From: Chrysopilus asiliformis
Lineage: Eukaryota; Arthropoda; Insecta; Diptera; Rhagionidae
Assembly (NCBI GenBank): GCA_964034945.1
Contig: OZ035963.1
Coordinates: forward strand, 1,054,001 to 1,118,000
Direction of reading: 5' to 3'
Length of the DNA: 64,000 bases
Below the pieces are notes generated by a model, which was not told where the DNA came from, searched no databases, and was given only the letters and a program-made list of their open reading frames with translations. The position numbers and the translations under genes are program-made. The first letter of the stretch is position 1. Each line of letters begins with the position of its first letter. Positions 11,995 to 22,972 of the stretch are shown here, piece after piece.

Positions 11995-12773
11995 TGTGTT
12001 CTCCTTTGCCAGACCCGAAATTGTTGATTCCACCCTCCTGTTTACACACCCAACATTTAAAACGCTTTATTCCAGTGGCTGAAATCTTGTTTCGTTTCAT
12101 AAATCCCATATATGCTAAATATATTACAAGCCAAGCATATAAATAAATTTCGTGACCTGATATATAATACATTAATATGTACAGGCATCGGCATCCAACA
12201 TATGTATTACCACAATTACTAATTTTATTGTACATAAATGTTTGTTGCCAATAGATATAGTTTACCGTAAGTAATTGTACTTAAATAAAATAAGTTGGTG
12301 TCATACATTTATAGACATTACCACATACCATATGTGATAAAGTGTATCCTGATTATGTGCTCTATTAAAATATACATATGCTTTGCTTCTATGATGAAAC
12401 CAAAATTATGAAAATTTTAATTATGAACGATAAACAACTAATAAAATGTGACATGGCTTTACTATGCTTATGCCATAAAACCATCATGTTGTATGCGTAT
12501 TTTACTTGTTGGTACACTCAATGCAAATTATTTAAGCTACTGTGTATTTTTTCCCAGCTGCTGTTAATTCTATAGTGCTAAATTGCTAAAAGTTTTCGGA
12601 ATCGAAATACCTTTCAAATGGAAAAATATCGTTGACAGGATCGTAGTTATGGTTGATCGATATTTTAATACGTTTTATTACAATTCATTTGAATTCAATT
12701 TTACAGAATTTTTTTTTGTGAAATAAAAACGATTTAAATGTCGCCAATCATCACTCAATAAAATAGTTATCTA
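11995..12773. other. Gene-free AT-rich interval
   Basis: No supported structure. Confidence 0.4.
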
Positions 12774-13045
12774 CACTCAGAAAAATGGAGGCTAACTCGA
12801 CAACCTACATACGGCGTAATTGGCCTCGGGCAGGCGCGCGTTCGCCTGCATGTGGGCAAGTAAAACTGAGTTGACCTGTGGTCGGAGAAATTCTGAAATA
12901 AAGCCACCAGCAGGTGAAGTAGGTCATTGGGAGCTGCACGAGTTGACCTTAGATAGGTTAACTCTGACCGCTAGCTGGCTTACAGACACCTCTGTAAGGT
13001 CAGAGTTAACCTGACAAAAAGTTGACCTGAACATTTTTCTGAGTG
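12774..13045. mobile_element. MITE with CACTCAGAAAAATG ends, copy 1
   Basis: Terminal inverted repeats CACTCAGAAAAATG and CATTTTTCTGAGTG, flanked by TA on each side. A 272-bp element without coding capacity; TA flanks suggest Tc1/mariner mobilisation. The 22692-22972 copy shares ends and internal phrases (CGTAATT near the left end, GTTGACYT near the right). Several TGACCT/AGGTCA hexamers occur. Confidence 0.8.
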
Positions 13046-15636
13046 TAGTATAAGTCAGATACAGTTTTCGAAACCTCCTCCTTGAAGTTCTACAAAATCT
13101 ACCATTTTTGAATTTTACAACAAGTTATGGATTTGTTCACATAATAGATTGCTCTTTGAAAATTAATTTTTTTAATTTTCGCAGTTCACTGAAGTAAAAG
13201 ACTATCGTTGGATGGCTCATAATTGTTGTGTAACAATTAAGCGAAAAATATCAAAAAGTAACGCCAAAAATTTAATTAACGATTTTCTTTATATAATTTT
13301 GATCCTGTGCAGTTACACTCAAGCCCCCTTAGAAAGAACTAAAATGAAAGAGCAACTTTGAGATAAAATAGAATTAGAAAAATAAAAAGTTTCTCGCCTT
13401 TGGAACTTTGCTGACGAATTTTGTGAATAAAACGAAAATGTAGAAAACACATCAGTTTTTTGCAAAAGAAAAAAAGCAACGGATAAAATGGACAAAGTCG
13501 AATAGTATACGAATTCGAGAACAAGCACACCAAAAACCTTATGGCAATATAACTGTGTAAAACCAATTAAGGCTTTTTTCCTTGTCTTTAACACAAATGA
13601 GATAAGACGGCAGCATTAAAGTTGTTTTTTTCATCTTTAAAGGATGTTTTTTTCTGTTATCCTTAAGAGTTCATTCAAGGAAATTCATACTGTTTCTCTT
13701 GTGTCCCTCTGGAGTTTTTCATTTTAAACCCCCGTAATCACGAATAACTTAAATTGTTCAAGGGGAATTGAAAATGTTTGAAGCTTGTTGAACTTTAAAA
13801 AGCTTCAAATTACTTTTCTGATATTTTCTTAACTTTTTCAAATACAATTTGTAGATCATTGCTAAAAGATATTGCTGTATTATTGAATTAAATATTCCTG
13901 GTATTACATTTACGAGATTGTAGAGTTCGAAATATTTAAGAAAAACCATCAAATTGTTTTCTGTTTTGCTAATATTCGAAACTTAAATTCTTGTATAAAG
14001 TTTTCCTGGAAGAAATCGGAAGTTTTCCTGGAAAAAATCTGATGCATTTTCAATAACAAAAACACTATGCTTTTATGCGTGTGTGACTGCAATCAGACTT
14101 TGATATATGGATAAATTATTGTTGCAATAAAATGTTTCGTTTTTGAGGAAAATCTTTCCTTCGTATGGAAAGATCGGAAGGAATGGTGATGGAGTGGTTA
14201 TGACCAACCGAATCCCTATCACTCTTCAGTTCTTAGTTGTCTAAAATTGTGTCAAACTTCGTTTGAGTACTTTTACATAAGTTTTTCGACACATAAATTG
14301 CTTAAAATGTTGTTTATTTCTAATTTTTTATACATACTTCCTAATTTAAAGCCATCTAAATTGTAATAATCGGAAATGTAACTTTCGTATACAATTTAAC
14401 ATATAAAAATTATATGATCAATGTTAACTCATTTCAACCAGAGTTTACATACAAGCTGGAAAAAACACTTAAAATAATGAGCTCTCATATAAGTTTTTCC
14501 TAGTCTTAGCTCGGCATGTTTTCCAGATACTTACAATCATACACACCGACCGTGTAAATTACATTGTCTTCAGGTATCCATAAATCGTGGAATTCAGCGG
14601 TGAAATATCAACATTAATTTAACGATAGCATAATTTTCATATATTGATGTCATTATTTTACGAGTCTATAGACAGCACCATGGCAAAGCTATTTTCGTGT
14701 TTCCATAGCGTTATCCATCCTCTCATTTTTTATCGATCAGGATATAAAGGAATTGATAGGAAAAATTATATAAGTCTGAGCACGCATTGGTGTCACGTAT
14801 CATAAAAATCTTTTTCATATTTTGTACCTCGGGGTGGTTTAACAATTTCTAAGCATATTGAATTAGTAAAGCGGTGCCTACAGAGTATTTCTTTAGACTA
14901 GTCAATCACTAAGTTAAATGGGCTAATTTTTTGGGGTTTTTATGACATTACTCTACATTAGTTGACCTTAAAATTTTACTAGTCAGTTTTGAATTTATTT
15001 TAATGTTAAATTTGCATCGCTAAATGCACAACATAATCAAGTCTCCCTGAGATTCAACATTTTAGTACAAGAGATAGTAGCGTGATATTTCTGGTTATAT
15101 ATGAAAGGTCCTTTGGTTTTCTGGACGGATAAAATAATCGTAGGTGGACTAAATTTAGGACACATCAGATAATTAAGTGTGAGACCACATGATCCGAAAG
15201 TCGGATTGTTAATCTCATTCAAAACCCTTCTTAGCTTTAGTAGACTGAATTTTAGTTACACAAACGATAATTTGGTCACACAAAAAAATAAAAGACATGG
15301 TGAATTTCAGTTTCAAATATATATACTATAGATAGGCAGTGATAATAAATCAAAGAATGAATCCTTCATTCACACATAATCCTTTCCTATCTCTTTAGTT
15401 CCTAAGCTCTTCGTCGGCCGCTCCATACAGTTGCAAGAATTGCTTTGTTTTTTTTTTTTGGGAGGGGGGAAATTTGTATAGTCAAAGGATAATTGAGACA
15501 TTTCTATAACAGCAAAGATCAACTTAAAGTTGTCTTGTGATTTTTGTTTCTAGTAATGCTGGAATTCGAATCGTAATATTTTTTTCACTTTTAGATACTT
15601 TGGGTATTTTTATATTTTAAATTGCGATTTTTTGCA
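13046..15636. other. Gene-free interval
   Basis: Short ORFs only. A 22-base direct duplication (AAGTTTTCCTGGAARAAATC) at about 13999-14042. Confidence 0.45.
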
Positions 15637-15870
15637 GGGCACCAATCATGTATTCCGACGCGTCTCTGTCTTTCGACTTCGACGCAGCATTTAACTCTTG
15701 ACTTCGCCATATCTACAGCTTGAAATTTCGCGGAATCGTCACTATGAATCGAAACGTGATTCTGACTGTCACTCCAGGAAATTTGAAGATGCTGATATGG
15801 CGAAGTCAAGAGTTAAAAGCTGCGTCGAAGTCGAAAGACAGAGACGCGTCGGAATACATGATTGGTGCCC
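15637..15870. mobile_element. Foldback element (long inverted repeat)
   Basis: GGGCACCAATCATGTATTCC at 15637 is mirrored by GGAATACATGATTGGTGCCC ending at 15870. The arms are about 90 bases each and nearly perfect through GACGCGTCTCTGTCTTTCGA and CTCTTGACTTCGCCATAT, with a diverged centre near 15730-15780. Two ORFs on opposite strands encode almost the same peptide because of the symmetry; neither is treated as a gene. No certain target duplication. Confidence 0.8.
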
Positions 15871-17794
15871 AGAATTTCTCACTCTAAACTTATTCTTCGA
15901 CACGCAGAAAAAGTTTACTACGCAAAAGTTTTTAGAATTTGAAATATAATTTTCGAAAATAATTCCTTTTGATTAGAAATAATTTATATTTTTGAGATTT
16001 CCTTCGCTTCTAACACAAGTGGCCACCAATAAACTACTTTGTTTCCCTCTTGATCCTTTATGTTCCCGACTACCAGCTTGGTCGGGACAAGCAGGATTCA
16101 AAATAATAAAATCAATGGCAAAGCCCTTTAAAAGGATTTTTATTGCATACGTACATTTATTTCGTTTCTACCGAGTCCTTCGACTTGTGTTCTGTTGTTG
16201 TTGGAAGAGAGATTATCCCAGAAAGTCTTTAACCCAGGCCAATTTATACTTTTACTGTGTAATATTTTTCCCTCATTGTGATATTTCACAACTTTTCTTT
16301 GTGATTCTTCCAGCTTTAAGCCGAAAATGATGGCAACGGAAATAAAGTTGTTAAAGATCTTGTGCTTCAGGGGAGGACCGCACAGGGAAAGCTTATATCA
16401 TTATTTTTATTGTTATGACTTATGTATTGGCCCCTTTAGCTGCCATATTGGTACATATCGGAAGCCACAAATGGAAAATATTACAAACTAACACTGATAC
16501 AATCAAAAGTCATACCCAAGGGATTAAAGGCAAAAGCAAATTTAGAAATTCGGCATCCTTCAAAAAATACTGACCTCCCTCGTAGGTATTGTTAGGCCTG
16601 TTAGTTGATTTTTTCTCGAAACGTTTTTTTTTGTTGATTCGTCGTTGGCTGCTGTTTCGATATTTCTATTGGATATGATATTCTGGAGTGCAGAGAAAAT
16701 AATAATTTTGATTAACAACATTTACATATACCTCAAAAAGATTTTTTTAACCGTCTTAAAAGATTAAGGTGTGTTCTACCAAATGATAAAATTACTGTTG
16801 CCGCTGAAGATTTGAAATTTCTTACAGTGTAGTTGTTTTCAAATGAATTGAATCGATTTTTTAAATTCACAAATTGAAATTTTGTTCTTCTTTTTCTGTC
16901 ATATCCACGTGTAAAATTCAAAATAAAGGATTTCTTTTAGCCAACTGTAGATTTACTTGTAGTACATAATCATTACTGGTGATGCCAATTTCACACAGCT
17001 TTCCCTCTCTTGGATTATTCAGCTTTACTTTAATGTCATTTCAATGTACGAGTATACCGGGCCAAGATATCCAATTCAATTTCATTGAGATTATCGGAAA
17101 AACACAGTGACTTCTTGTGTATGTACTCACACTCATCGTCCTTTTCAATGGAATAACATATTTTCAATAAGTTTGGTTGCCGATAATGGCGAGTATCATA
17201 CTGACTTGCACTTCCTGTGAATTTTTTATTTTATTATTTCCGTATCCCGTCACTGAATAGAAAAGTCTTTTGTAAGTTTTTCAAAAAGTGGAAAATGTCG
17301 TTCCGCCTTCGCTATTGCAAAGAAAAGAAAGTTCACAAAGTTACTAGGATATAAAAAAAATTCTCATAAAATGAACAAAGTGCAGCACTCTCTTTGACAA
17401 TATAAATTCGATGTAAAGCGCATTACTATAATTTTTAAATCCTATACAGTGAAATTATATAAAGAGTGTATTCAATTTATTATAGCATTTCTAATGTATA
17501 AAACTAATCGTACAATAAAATGACTTACACTATTGTGTTTAAAATCCTAAGGCGAGCTGCAATTTAAGTCGATCCGTCTGTCTTTTTTATTGTAGAAAGG
17601 AATATTACATACATTTCTATACATCAAATTCAAAATGCGATTTTACATAACTTTTCTATGCATCAAAACTTCGTCATAACTTTCCTTTCCTTAATAGTAA
17701 ATACCATACAAAAAATCTCGGAAAATCATAAGGACGAGGGGGGAAGTTTTAAAAATGACCAAATTTGTTGACACTACTTTATTTTATTAAAATA
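15871..17794. other. Gene-free interval
   Basis: The 112-codon ORF at 15992-16330 has no recognisable domain or signal and looks like chance. No repeats recognised. Confidence 0.4.
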
Positions 17795-18066
17795 CTAGCT
17801 TGCATACCCGTCGTTGCCGGGTTAAGTTTTTTCAAATTTTTTTTTATGGTCGTTGGAGCTAAACTTCTGGCCAATCGGCTCGGTAGTTTCCCCGCGAAAG
17901 GGTAACATAGAAGAAGAGCTAAGTTTCGAGATTACTTTACCCCCTCCCCTTACTGCCCCCACCCCCGCGCTTCTTTTCCGTATGCCTATGTTGGAACCAG
18001 AACTACCACAGACACTCATGCCAAATTTCAAGACAATCGGTTCAGCCGTTTTTGCGTGAAAGAGGA

Positions 18067-18097
<31 letters not shown>

Positions 18098-18226
18098 CAA
18101 ACTCATTTTTATATATTACAGTAGAATCCCGATAATTCGTACCCCGATAATTCGTATATCCCACTAATTCGTATGAATTTGCTGGTCCCTTGAAATACGA
18201 ATTATCGGGATTCTACTGTAGTATGA
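17795..18226 (-). mobile_element. Helitron-like non-autonomous element, copy 3 (interrupted)
   Basis: Minus-strand copy ending in CTAG (17795-17798 on plus) with the CCCG/CGGG hairpin, and starting with TC (18225-18226). It lacks the middle internal unit. A 100-bp MITE is inserted four bases inside the ATACTAAT start region at 18119-18218; removing it and one TA restores the TATATTAGTATGAT end seen in copy 1. Confidence 0.85.
18119..18218. mobile_element. Pogo/Tigger-like MITE, copy 1
   Basis: Inverted ends CAGTAGAATCCCGATAATTC, flanked by TA on both sides. 100 bp, non-coding. It differs from the 62667 copy by an extra 15-base unit (ACCCCGATAATTCGT). Confidence 0.9.
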
Positions 18227-18776
18227 TTTGTATTCTAGAATTTTTTTTAAAGCTCTTGCAAAAGTGTATTTAATATTCTTTAATACGAATTTTTATCAAC
18301 CTTAGTTATATGTAGACCGGCCGAACCGAATTAAAATCTCTTTTTAATTGCAAGCTACTATTAAGTAGGGTCTTTTTTATATATTTTATGCCAGGAGCTT
18401 ATGGTTGCGTAAAAATCTAAAAAATTGCGAATATAAATTTCGTCTGTGTATCGAATTAGGTAGCAACAATAATAAAAGTCACCACATAAAATTAATTCCG
18501 AAATTTTATAAATTCTTACAAATAATTTCCGAAATATTCTCGAGGATAAAAAAATTATCATTAGGCGAGTACAGTGGCCGCTAATCATAAATCTAATGTA
18601 AAAAATTTTGAAAATTTTACCCGAAGAATCGATAAGATTGACGTCATTTTCTCAAAAGTCGTTAAGAAAAGGATTTTTGGAATTTTTTTCGTATATCTCA
18701 AACGTATACGAAATACTTTCACTTGACAAAGACGGATTTACATTTTACAAAACCACAAAACATTCAAATCAGTTGT
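18227..18776. other. Gene-free AT-rich interval
   Basis: No supported structure. Confidence 0.4.
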
Positions 18777-19044
18777 AAAAAAAATAAAAAAAAAATTTTT
18801 AAAAAAAGCTTTTATTAAAAAAAATGCACTAAAAAGAAAAAAATAATTTTCTGGACGCTGTGTATCACAAATATAAAAGCTTTTAAAAAGCGAGATAAAT
18901 GTTTATTTTATTGTTTTATGCTTTATCTCGCTTTTTAAAAGCTTTTATATTTGTGATACACAGCGTCCAGAAAATTATTTTTTTCTTTTTAGTGCATTTT
19001 TTTTAATAAAAGCTTTTTTTAAAAATTTTTTTTTTATTTTTTTT
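18777..19044. repeat. 268-bp near-perfect palindrome
   Basis: The centre is at 18910/18911. Bases 18777-18899 are the inverse of 18922-19044 with almost no mismatches (for example CTGGACGCTG at 18851 against CAGCGTCCAG at 18961), around a 22-base loop. Confidence 0.9.
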
Positions 19045-19099
19045 TATTTTGTTCTTTTTAGTCTTCGAATATATAGCTTTACATTTGAGATGTCCTTAC

Positions 19100-19835
19100 A
19101 GGCTTTTTAACTTGAGAATCGTATTCAGCGAACCCCAAAACCCGCAGAATATATTTTTTCCCGGAACAATTGAGAAAAAGGATAATCACGTTATCCTTAC
19201 AGGACCTTCCATTATACTTACAGACTTTTTAATGACAGATTCGGATTCAGCGACCCCAAAAACCCCCAGGATAGATTTTTTTTCCGGAAAATTTGGAGAA
19301 AAGGGTAATCACGTTATGCTTACAGGACCTTCCGTTATCCTTACAGACTTTTTAATGACAGATTCGGATTCACCGACCCCAAAAACCCCCAGGATAGATT
19401 TTTTTCCGGAAAATTTGGAGAAAAGGATAATCACGTTATCCTTACAGGACCTTCCGTTATCCTTACAGACTTTTTAATGACAGATTCGGATTCAGCGACC
19501 CCAAAAACCCCCAGAATAGATTTTTTTCCGGAAAATTTGGAGAAAAGGATAATCACGTTATCCTTACAGGACCTTCCGTTATACTTACAGACTTTTTAAT
19601 GACAGATTCGGATTCAGCGACCCCAAAAACCCCCAGGATAGATTTTTTTTTCCGGAAAATTTGGAGAAAAGGGTAATCACGTTATCCTTACAGGACCTTC
19701 CGTTATCCTTACTGACTTTTTAATGACAGATTCGGATTCAGCGACGCCAAAAACCCCCAGGATAGATTTTTTTCCGGAAAATTTGGAGAAAAGGATAATC
19801 ACGTTATCCTTACAGGACCTTCCGTTATCCTTATA
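19100..19835 (+). repeat. Tandem array, about six units of 122-124 bp
   Basis: The phrase AATGACAGATTCGGATTCA recurs at 19231, 19354, 19476, 19598 and 19722. Units contain CCCAAAAACCCCCAGRATAG and ATAATCACGTTATCCTTACA. Adjacent units are very alike. The 142-codon ORF across it is repeat translation. Confidence 0.9.
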
Positions 19836-20083
19836 AGGACGAAGTAGTGAAAATATTGTATTGTCATCGGACTTATATAAGTGTGCAAAATTTCAAGTCA
19901 ATCGGACAAGTGGAAGTGGGTCAAAATTGGGTTGCAAGATTTGATCTGACAAACAGACAAACAAACAAGATAGCGAGCTAAATAAAAGCTTTTAATAAAA
20001 AGCAAATGGTTTTTTCTATTATTTTACTATGTTTTACATTTTCTTTTACATTTTCAGATCCATCAAGACCACCAAAACCTGAA

Positions 20084-21402
20084 ATGATCAACACATGGCT
20101 ATTCGTGGTAATAATTGGATGCTTTTTAAATACAACAAGCTTAGAGTCAATAACACAATGCCCACCGGAATGCATTTGCCTATCCCAAACACAGGTTCAT
20201 ACATTATATTCAATATTAATCTAATTGTCTTTGTGAAAAAAAATTATCTATATGAATAGGTTCTCTGTAATACCGGAGGTCTCGAACAAATCCCAGCTAA
20301 ACTATTGCCGCCGAGTGTGGAAAATTTGGCACTGACGAAAAACAATTTTCCCATAATTCGAACAGATTCGTTTGCGGGTCTTCGAGCGCTAAAGAAACTT
20401 TCCCTGGATGGAAACAACATAACGAAAATAAAGCCATTTGCATTTCGAGGATTACCTCGCCTCCGGGAACTTTCTATACAACACACACCACTACAAACAG
20501 TTGCTCAATTCGCGTTTGCTGGTTTGCAGAACATCACGACTATCCTGCTTAGCCACAATCAAATTGTTAAAATTGAGTGTAATGCATTCGCAGGAACCTC
20601 GAATGTGAAATTAATTCTGCTATCTAATAATCCTATGGTTAAAATTGAAACATCCGGATTTTCCGGTTTAACAAACGTTGACCATTTGATTTTGCCATCA
20701 GGGATCAGATCTATAGAACCAGATGCATTCTACGGAATGGACACTGTCGGACTATTGAAATTGGCCTTTATGGATCTAAAGGAACTCGTCCCATACACAT
20801 TTCGAGGCCTGACCAATGTCCTTATGCTGACGCTCCAGGAGTCCGATTTGGGGATCATTTGTTCGGACGCTTTTACCGGACTGAGTCAAGTGGGGACGTT
20901 GAAAATTCTTAACAACAAAATCGACTCCATCGAAGAGCTTAATTTCACTTACACGGCGCAAATAAAAAACTTAAAATTTCATGGAAACCACTTGCTGGAG
21001 ACACCCGATCCGAATTCAATAATTTTAGATGGTGTGGAGAATTTATCAGTACTTAATAATCATTTCCCGTGCGGATGTCATATTCATACGCTATTAGATA
21101 GTCCATTGGCAAATGGAACCTACTACCAGCAGCCGAGTGAATTTCTATCGAAGAATTTTTGCATTTCACCGCTGGAGGTGAACGGAAAACCCATGAGTGA
21201 CCTGGATTTATTCGGTATCGGAAGATGCCAGGAGCAAGTAACCAGAGAGAATTTAGAAGCCTCATGTTCTTCGTACACTACCAGAGCAGTGCCAGCGTCC
21301 TCATCGATTTTAAAGTCGATTTATTCGAAAATTCCATATTTTACGTTTCTTCTGCTGCCCTTCATTGCGAATTTCCATCGTCTTCGAGTTCAATTAAGCT
21401 GA
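20084..21402 (+). CDS. Extracellular leucine-rich-repeat protein, probably membrane-anchored
   Basis: Two coding exons, 20084-20194 and 20260-21402, joined across a 65-bp GT...AG phase-0 intron, give 417 residues. Residues 1-20 are a signal peptide. Residues 26-40 form an N-terminal cysteine cap (CPPECIC, then C40), completed only if the intron is removed. About nine 24-residue LRRs follow (phrases like AFAGLQNITTILLSHNQI). Cysteines 308, 310, 338 and 360 form the C-terminal cap. A hydrophobic stretch at 394-408 near the end is a candidate GPI signal or short-tailed membrane anchor. A likely binding or adhesion protein at the cell surface; ligand unknown. An acceptor-like TTTTACATTTTCAG ends at 20056, so a spliced 5' leader is likely. 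An in-frame ATG at 20006 would add 26 residues but spoil the signal peptide. AATAAA occurs at 21804 and 21910. I do not recognise the orthologue. Confidence 0.85.
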
Positions 21403-21644
21403 GAAGCATTGCTGTAGGCTGAAAAACGTTAAGTACTATGTCCAAGATAACGTCAAAGACTCAATGCAAATTGATAAGAAATTCCACAGGGTATTTATTC
21501 CATAAGTTGTCCATTTAATATGCGTAATAATTTTTCTGGGCAATGCCAGTAATGCTTGTGACATGATTATGACACTTTGATATCGGGAAAAAATTGTACA
21601 AAGTATGAATCTTAAGTGGAAAGTTTCGAGCCTGGCAAGGAAAA

Positions 21645-21705
21645 TACCCAAGCAGCATTTATGTTAACCGCTAACGACATCGTTGACATAAATGCTGCTT
21701 GAGTA
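21645..21705. repeat. Short inverted repeat downstream of the LRR gene
   Basis: TACCCAAGCAGCATTTATGT pairs with ACATAAATGCTGCTTGAGTA: 24-base arms with two mismatches around a 13-base loop. It could be a tiny MITE with TA ends or a transcript-end hairpin. Confidence 0.75.
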
Positions 21706-22691
21706 AGGAGAAGAACTTTTGATAAATTTTTCTTCTTCCTTTTGAAAGCGAGCGAGGCCAGATTTTCTCGAAAACGGTTCAACCGATTGATCTAAAATGT
21801 TTTAATAAAGGCTGGTTAAAAGGAAGAGGAAAAATTTCCAAAAATCATGCTGTTTTTCGTGAAGCCGAAATTTATTACTCGAGAGTATTTCGAAACACGA
21901 ATGGAAATGAATAAAAATGACAGTTTCAAAAATTCAATTTTGAAATTTTTTATTGACTCTGAGAAAAATGAAGCAGCGAAACAATTATACCGCAAATGAA
22001 TGAATAGTTAATTTAAGTATTGTAAATGCCAACGTTTCAAATTGATGGTCATTAAAATTTTTAAGAATCTATTAGTTGCCTAATATTTAGGTCGCTCTCA
22101 AAGAAATTTTCGAAATAAGGACTTAGTTATTTTTATCGAGTGATAACGTAATATAGTCGAAAAGTTTTTGTATTCCCTTTCAAATTAAGTTAATGTTAAT
22201 CTAATGTTTTTTTTTTAAATTTTGTTTTAGATAGAAAATAAAAAAAATATTCTACTAAAATGTAAGTAGATGTAAATATCAAATGAAAATAAAATTAAAT
22301 TAAATTAAACAAAACATGCTTTTCAAGAGTGATAATGTGCTACAAACAATTACGAATTATACATAAAATATAAAAAAAAGCACTGAATTTATAAAATGTA
22401 TGTATAAATTGTCTTTAACGTAGCTTATAGGGTAATATCATATAGCTATAGTATATTTATTGTATTTTGATGATTGTTAAATTCTGTTATATGTATTTTC
22501 AAATACGATTATTTTATATTCAAATGTGAATTGAAATCGGCTCAGGTTTTATAGTAAAGTTGTTAAAAAATAGTTTTGTTCCCCCAAAATGATTTTGAAT
22601 AATTTGATTATGCGTTAATGATATTTTAGAAAACTCGAATTTTAATTTCAAATTAGAATAGTGTGGAAAAGTCATCAAACCCTCATGTGTA
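21706..22691. other. Probable 3' untranslated/flanking DNA of the LRR gene
   Basis: AT-rich with several AATAAA motifs. The phrase AAACGGTTCAACCGATTGAT near 21772 is a relic of the Helitron-type internal sequence. Confidence 0.4.
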
Positions 22692-22972
22692 CACCCAGAA
22701 AAATGAAATAAAAGTTGTCGACTCGCGTACGCCGTAATTTACATCCTGCAGGAAAATTTAGCCTACGCTAGATGCTCGTTCACCTGCGTTAGGAAAAGTA
22801 TAAATATGTCAACCTGTGGTGGGAGAAGTTCAAAAATTTAAGGTGCTGCACTCGTTAACATACGATAGGAATTTCTAGGATATAATATCATGTAATGGAA
22901 AACTCCATCTGTCTCCTATAGGCTAGAATTGACTTGTCAAAAGGTTGACTTTAATACATATTTTCCTGAGTG
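22692..22972. mobile_element. MITE with CACTCAGAAAAATG ends, copy 2
   Basis: Ends CACCCAGAAAAATG and CTGAGTG with TA on both flanks. 281 bp, diverged relative of 12774-13045. Confidence 0.75.

Larger units (their letters stand above)
18777..19998 (+). mobile_element. Composite repeat: giant palindrome, 123-bp array and tail
   Basis: Three parts in order: a 268-bp palindrome (18777-19044), about six tandem units of 122-124 bp (about 19100-19835), and a unique tail. The tail holds GTGCAAAATTTCAAGTCAAT, a GACAAACA microsatellite and a final AAATAAAAGCTTTTAATAAA that echoes the AAAGCTTTTATT of the palindrome arms. No transposase. A diverged relative lies at 26008-26488 and fragments are embedded in the X elements. 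I cannot assign a superfamily. Confidence 0.65.

Noticed and set aside
19049..19477. 142-codon ORF
   Set aside because: Reads through the 123-bp tandem array; its length reflects the repeat, not selection.
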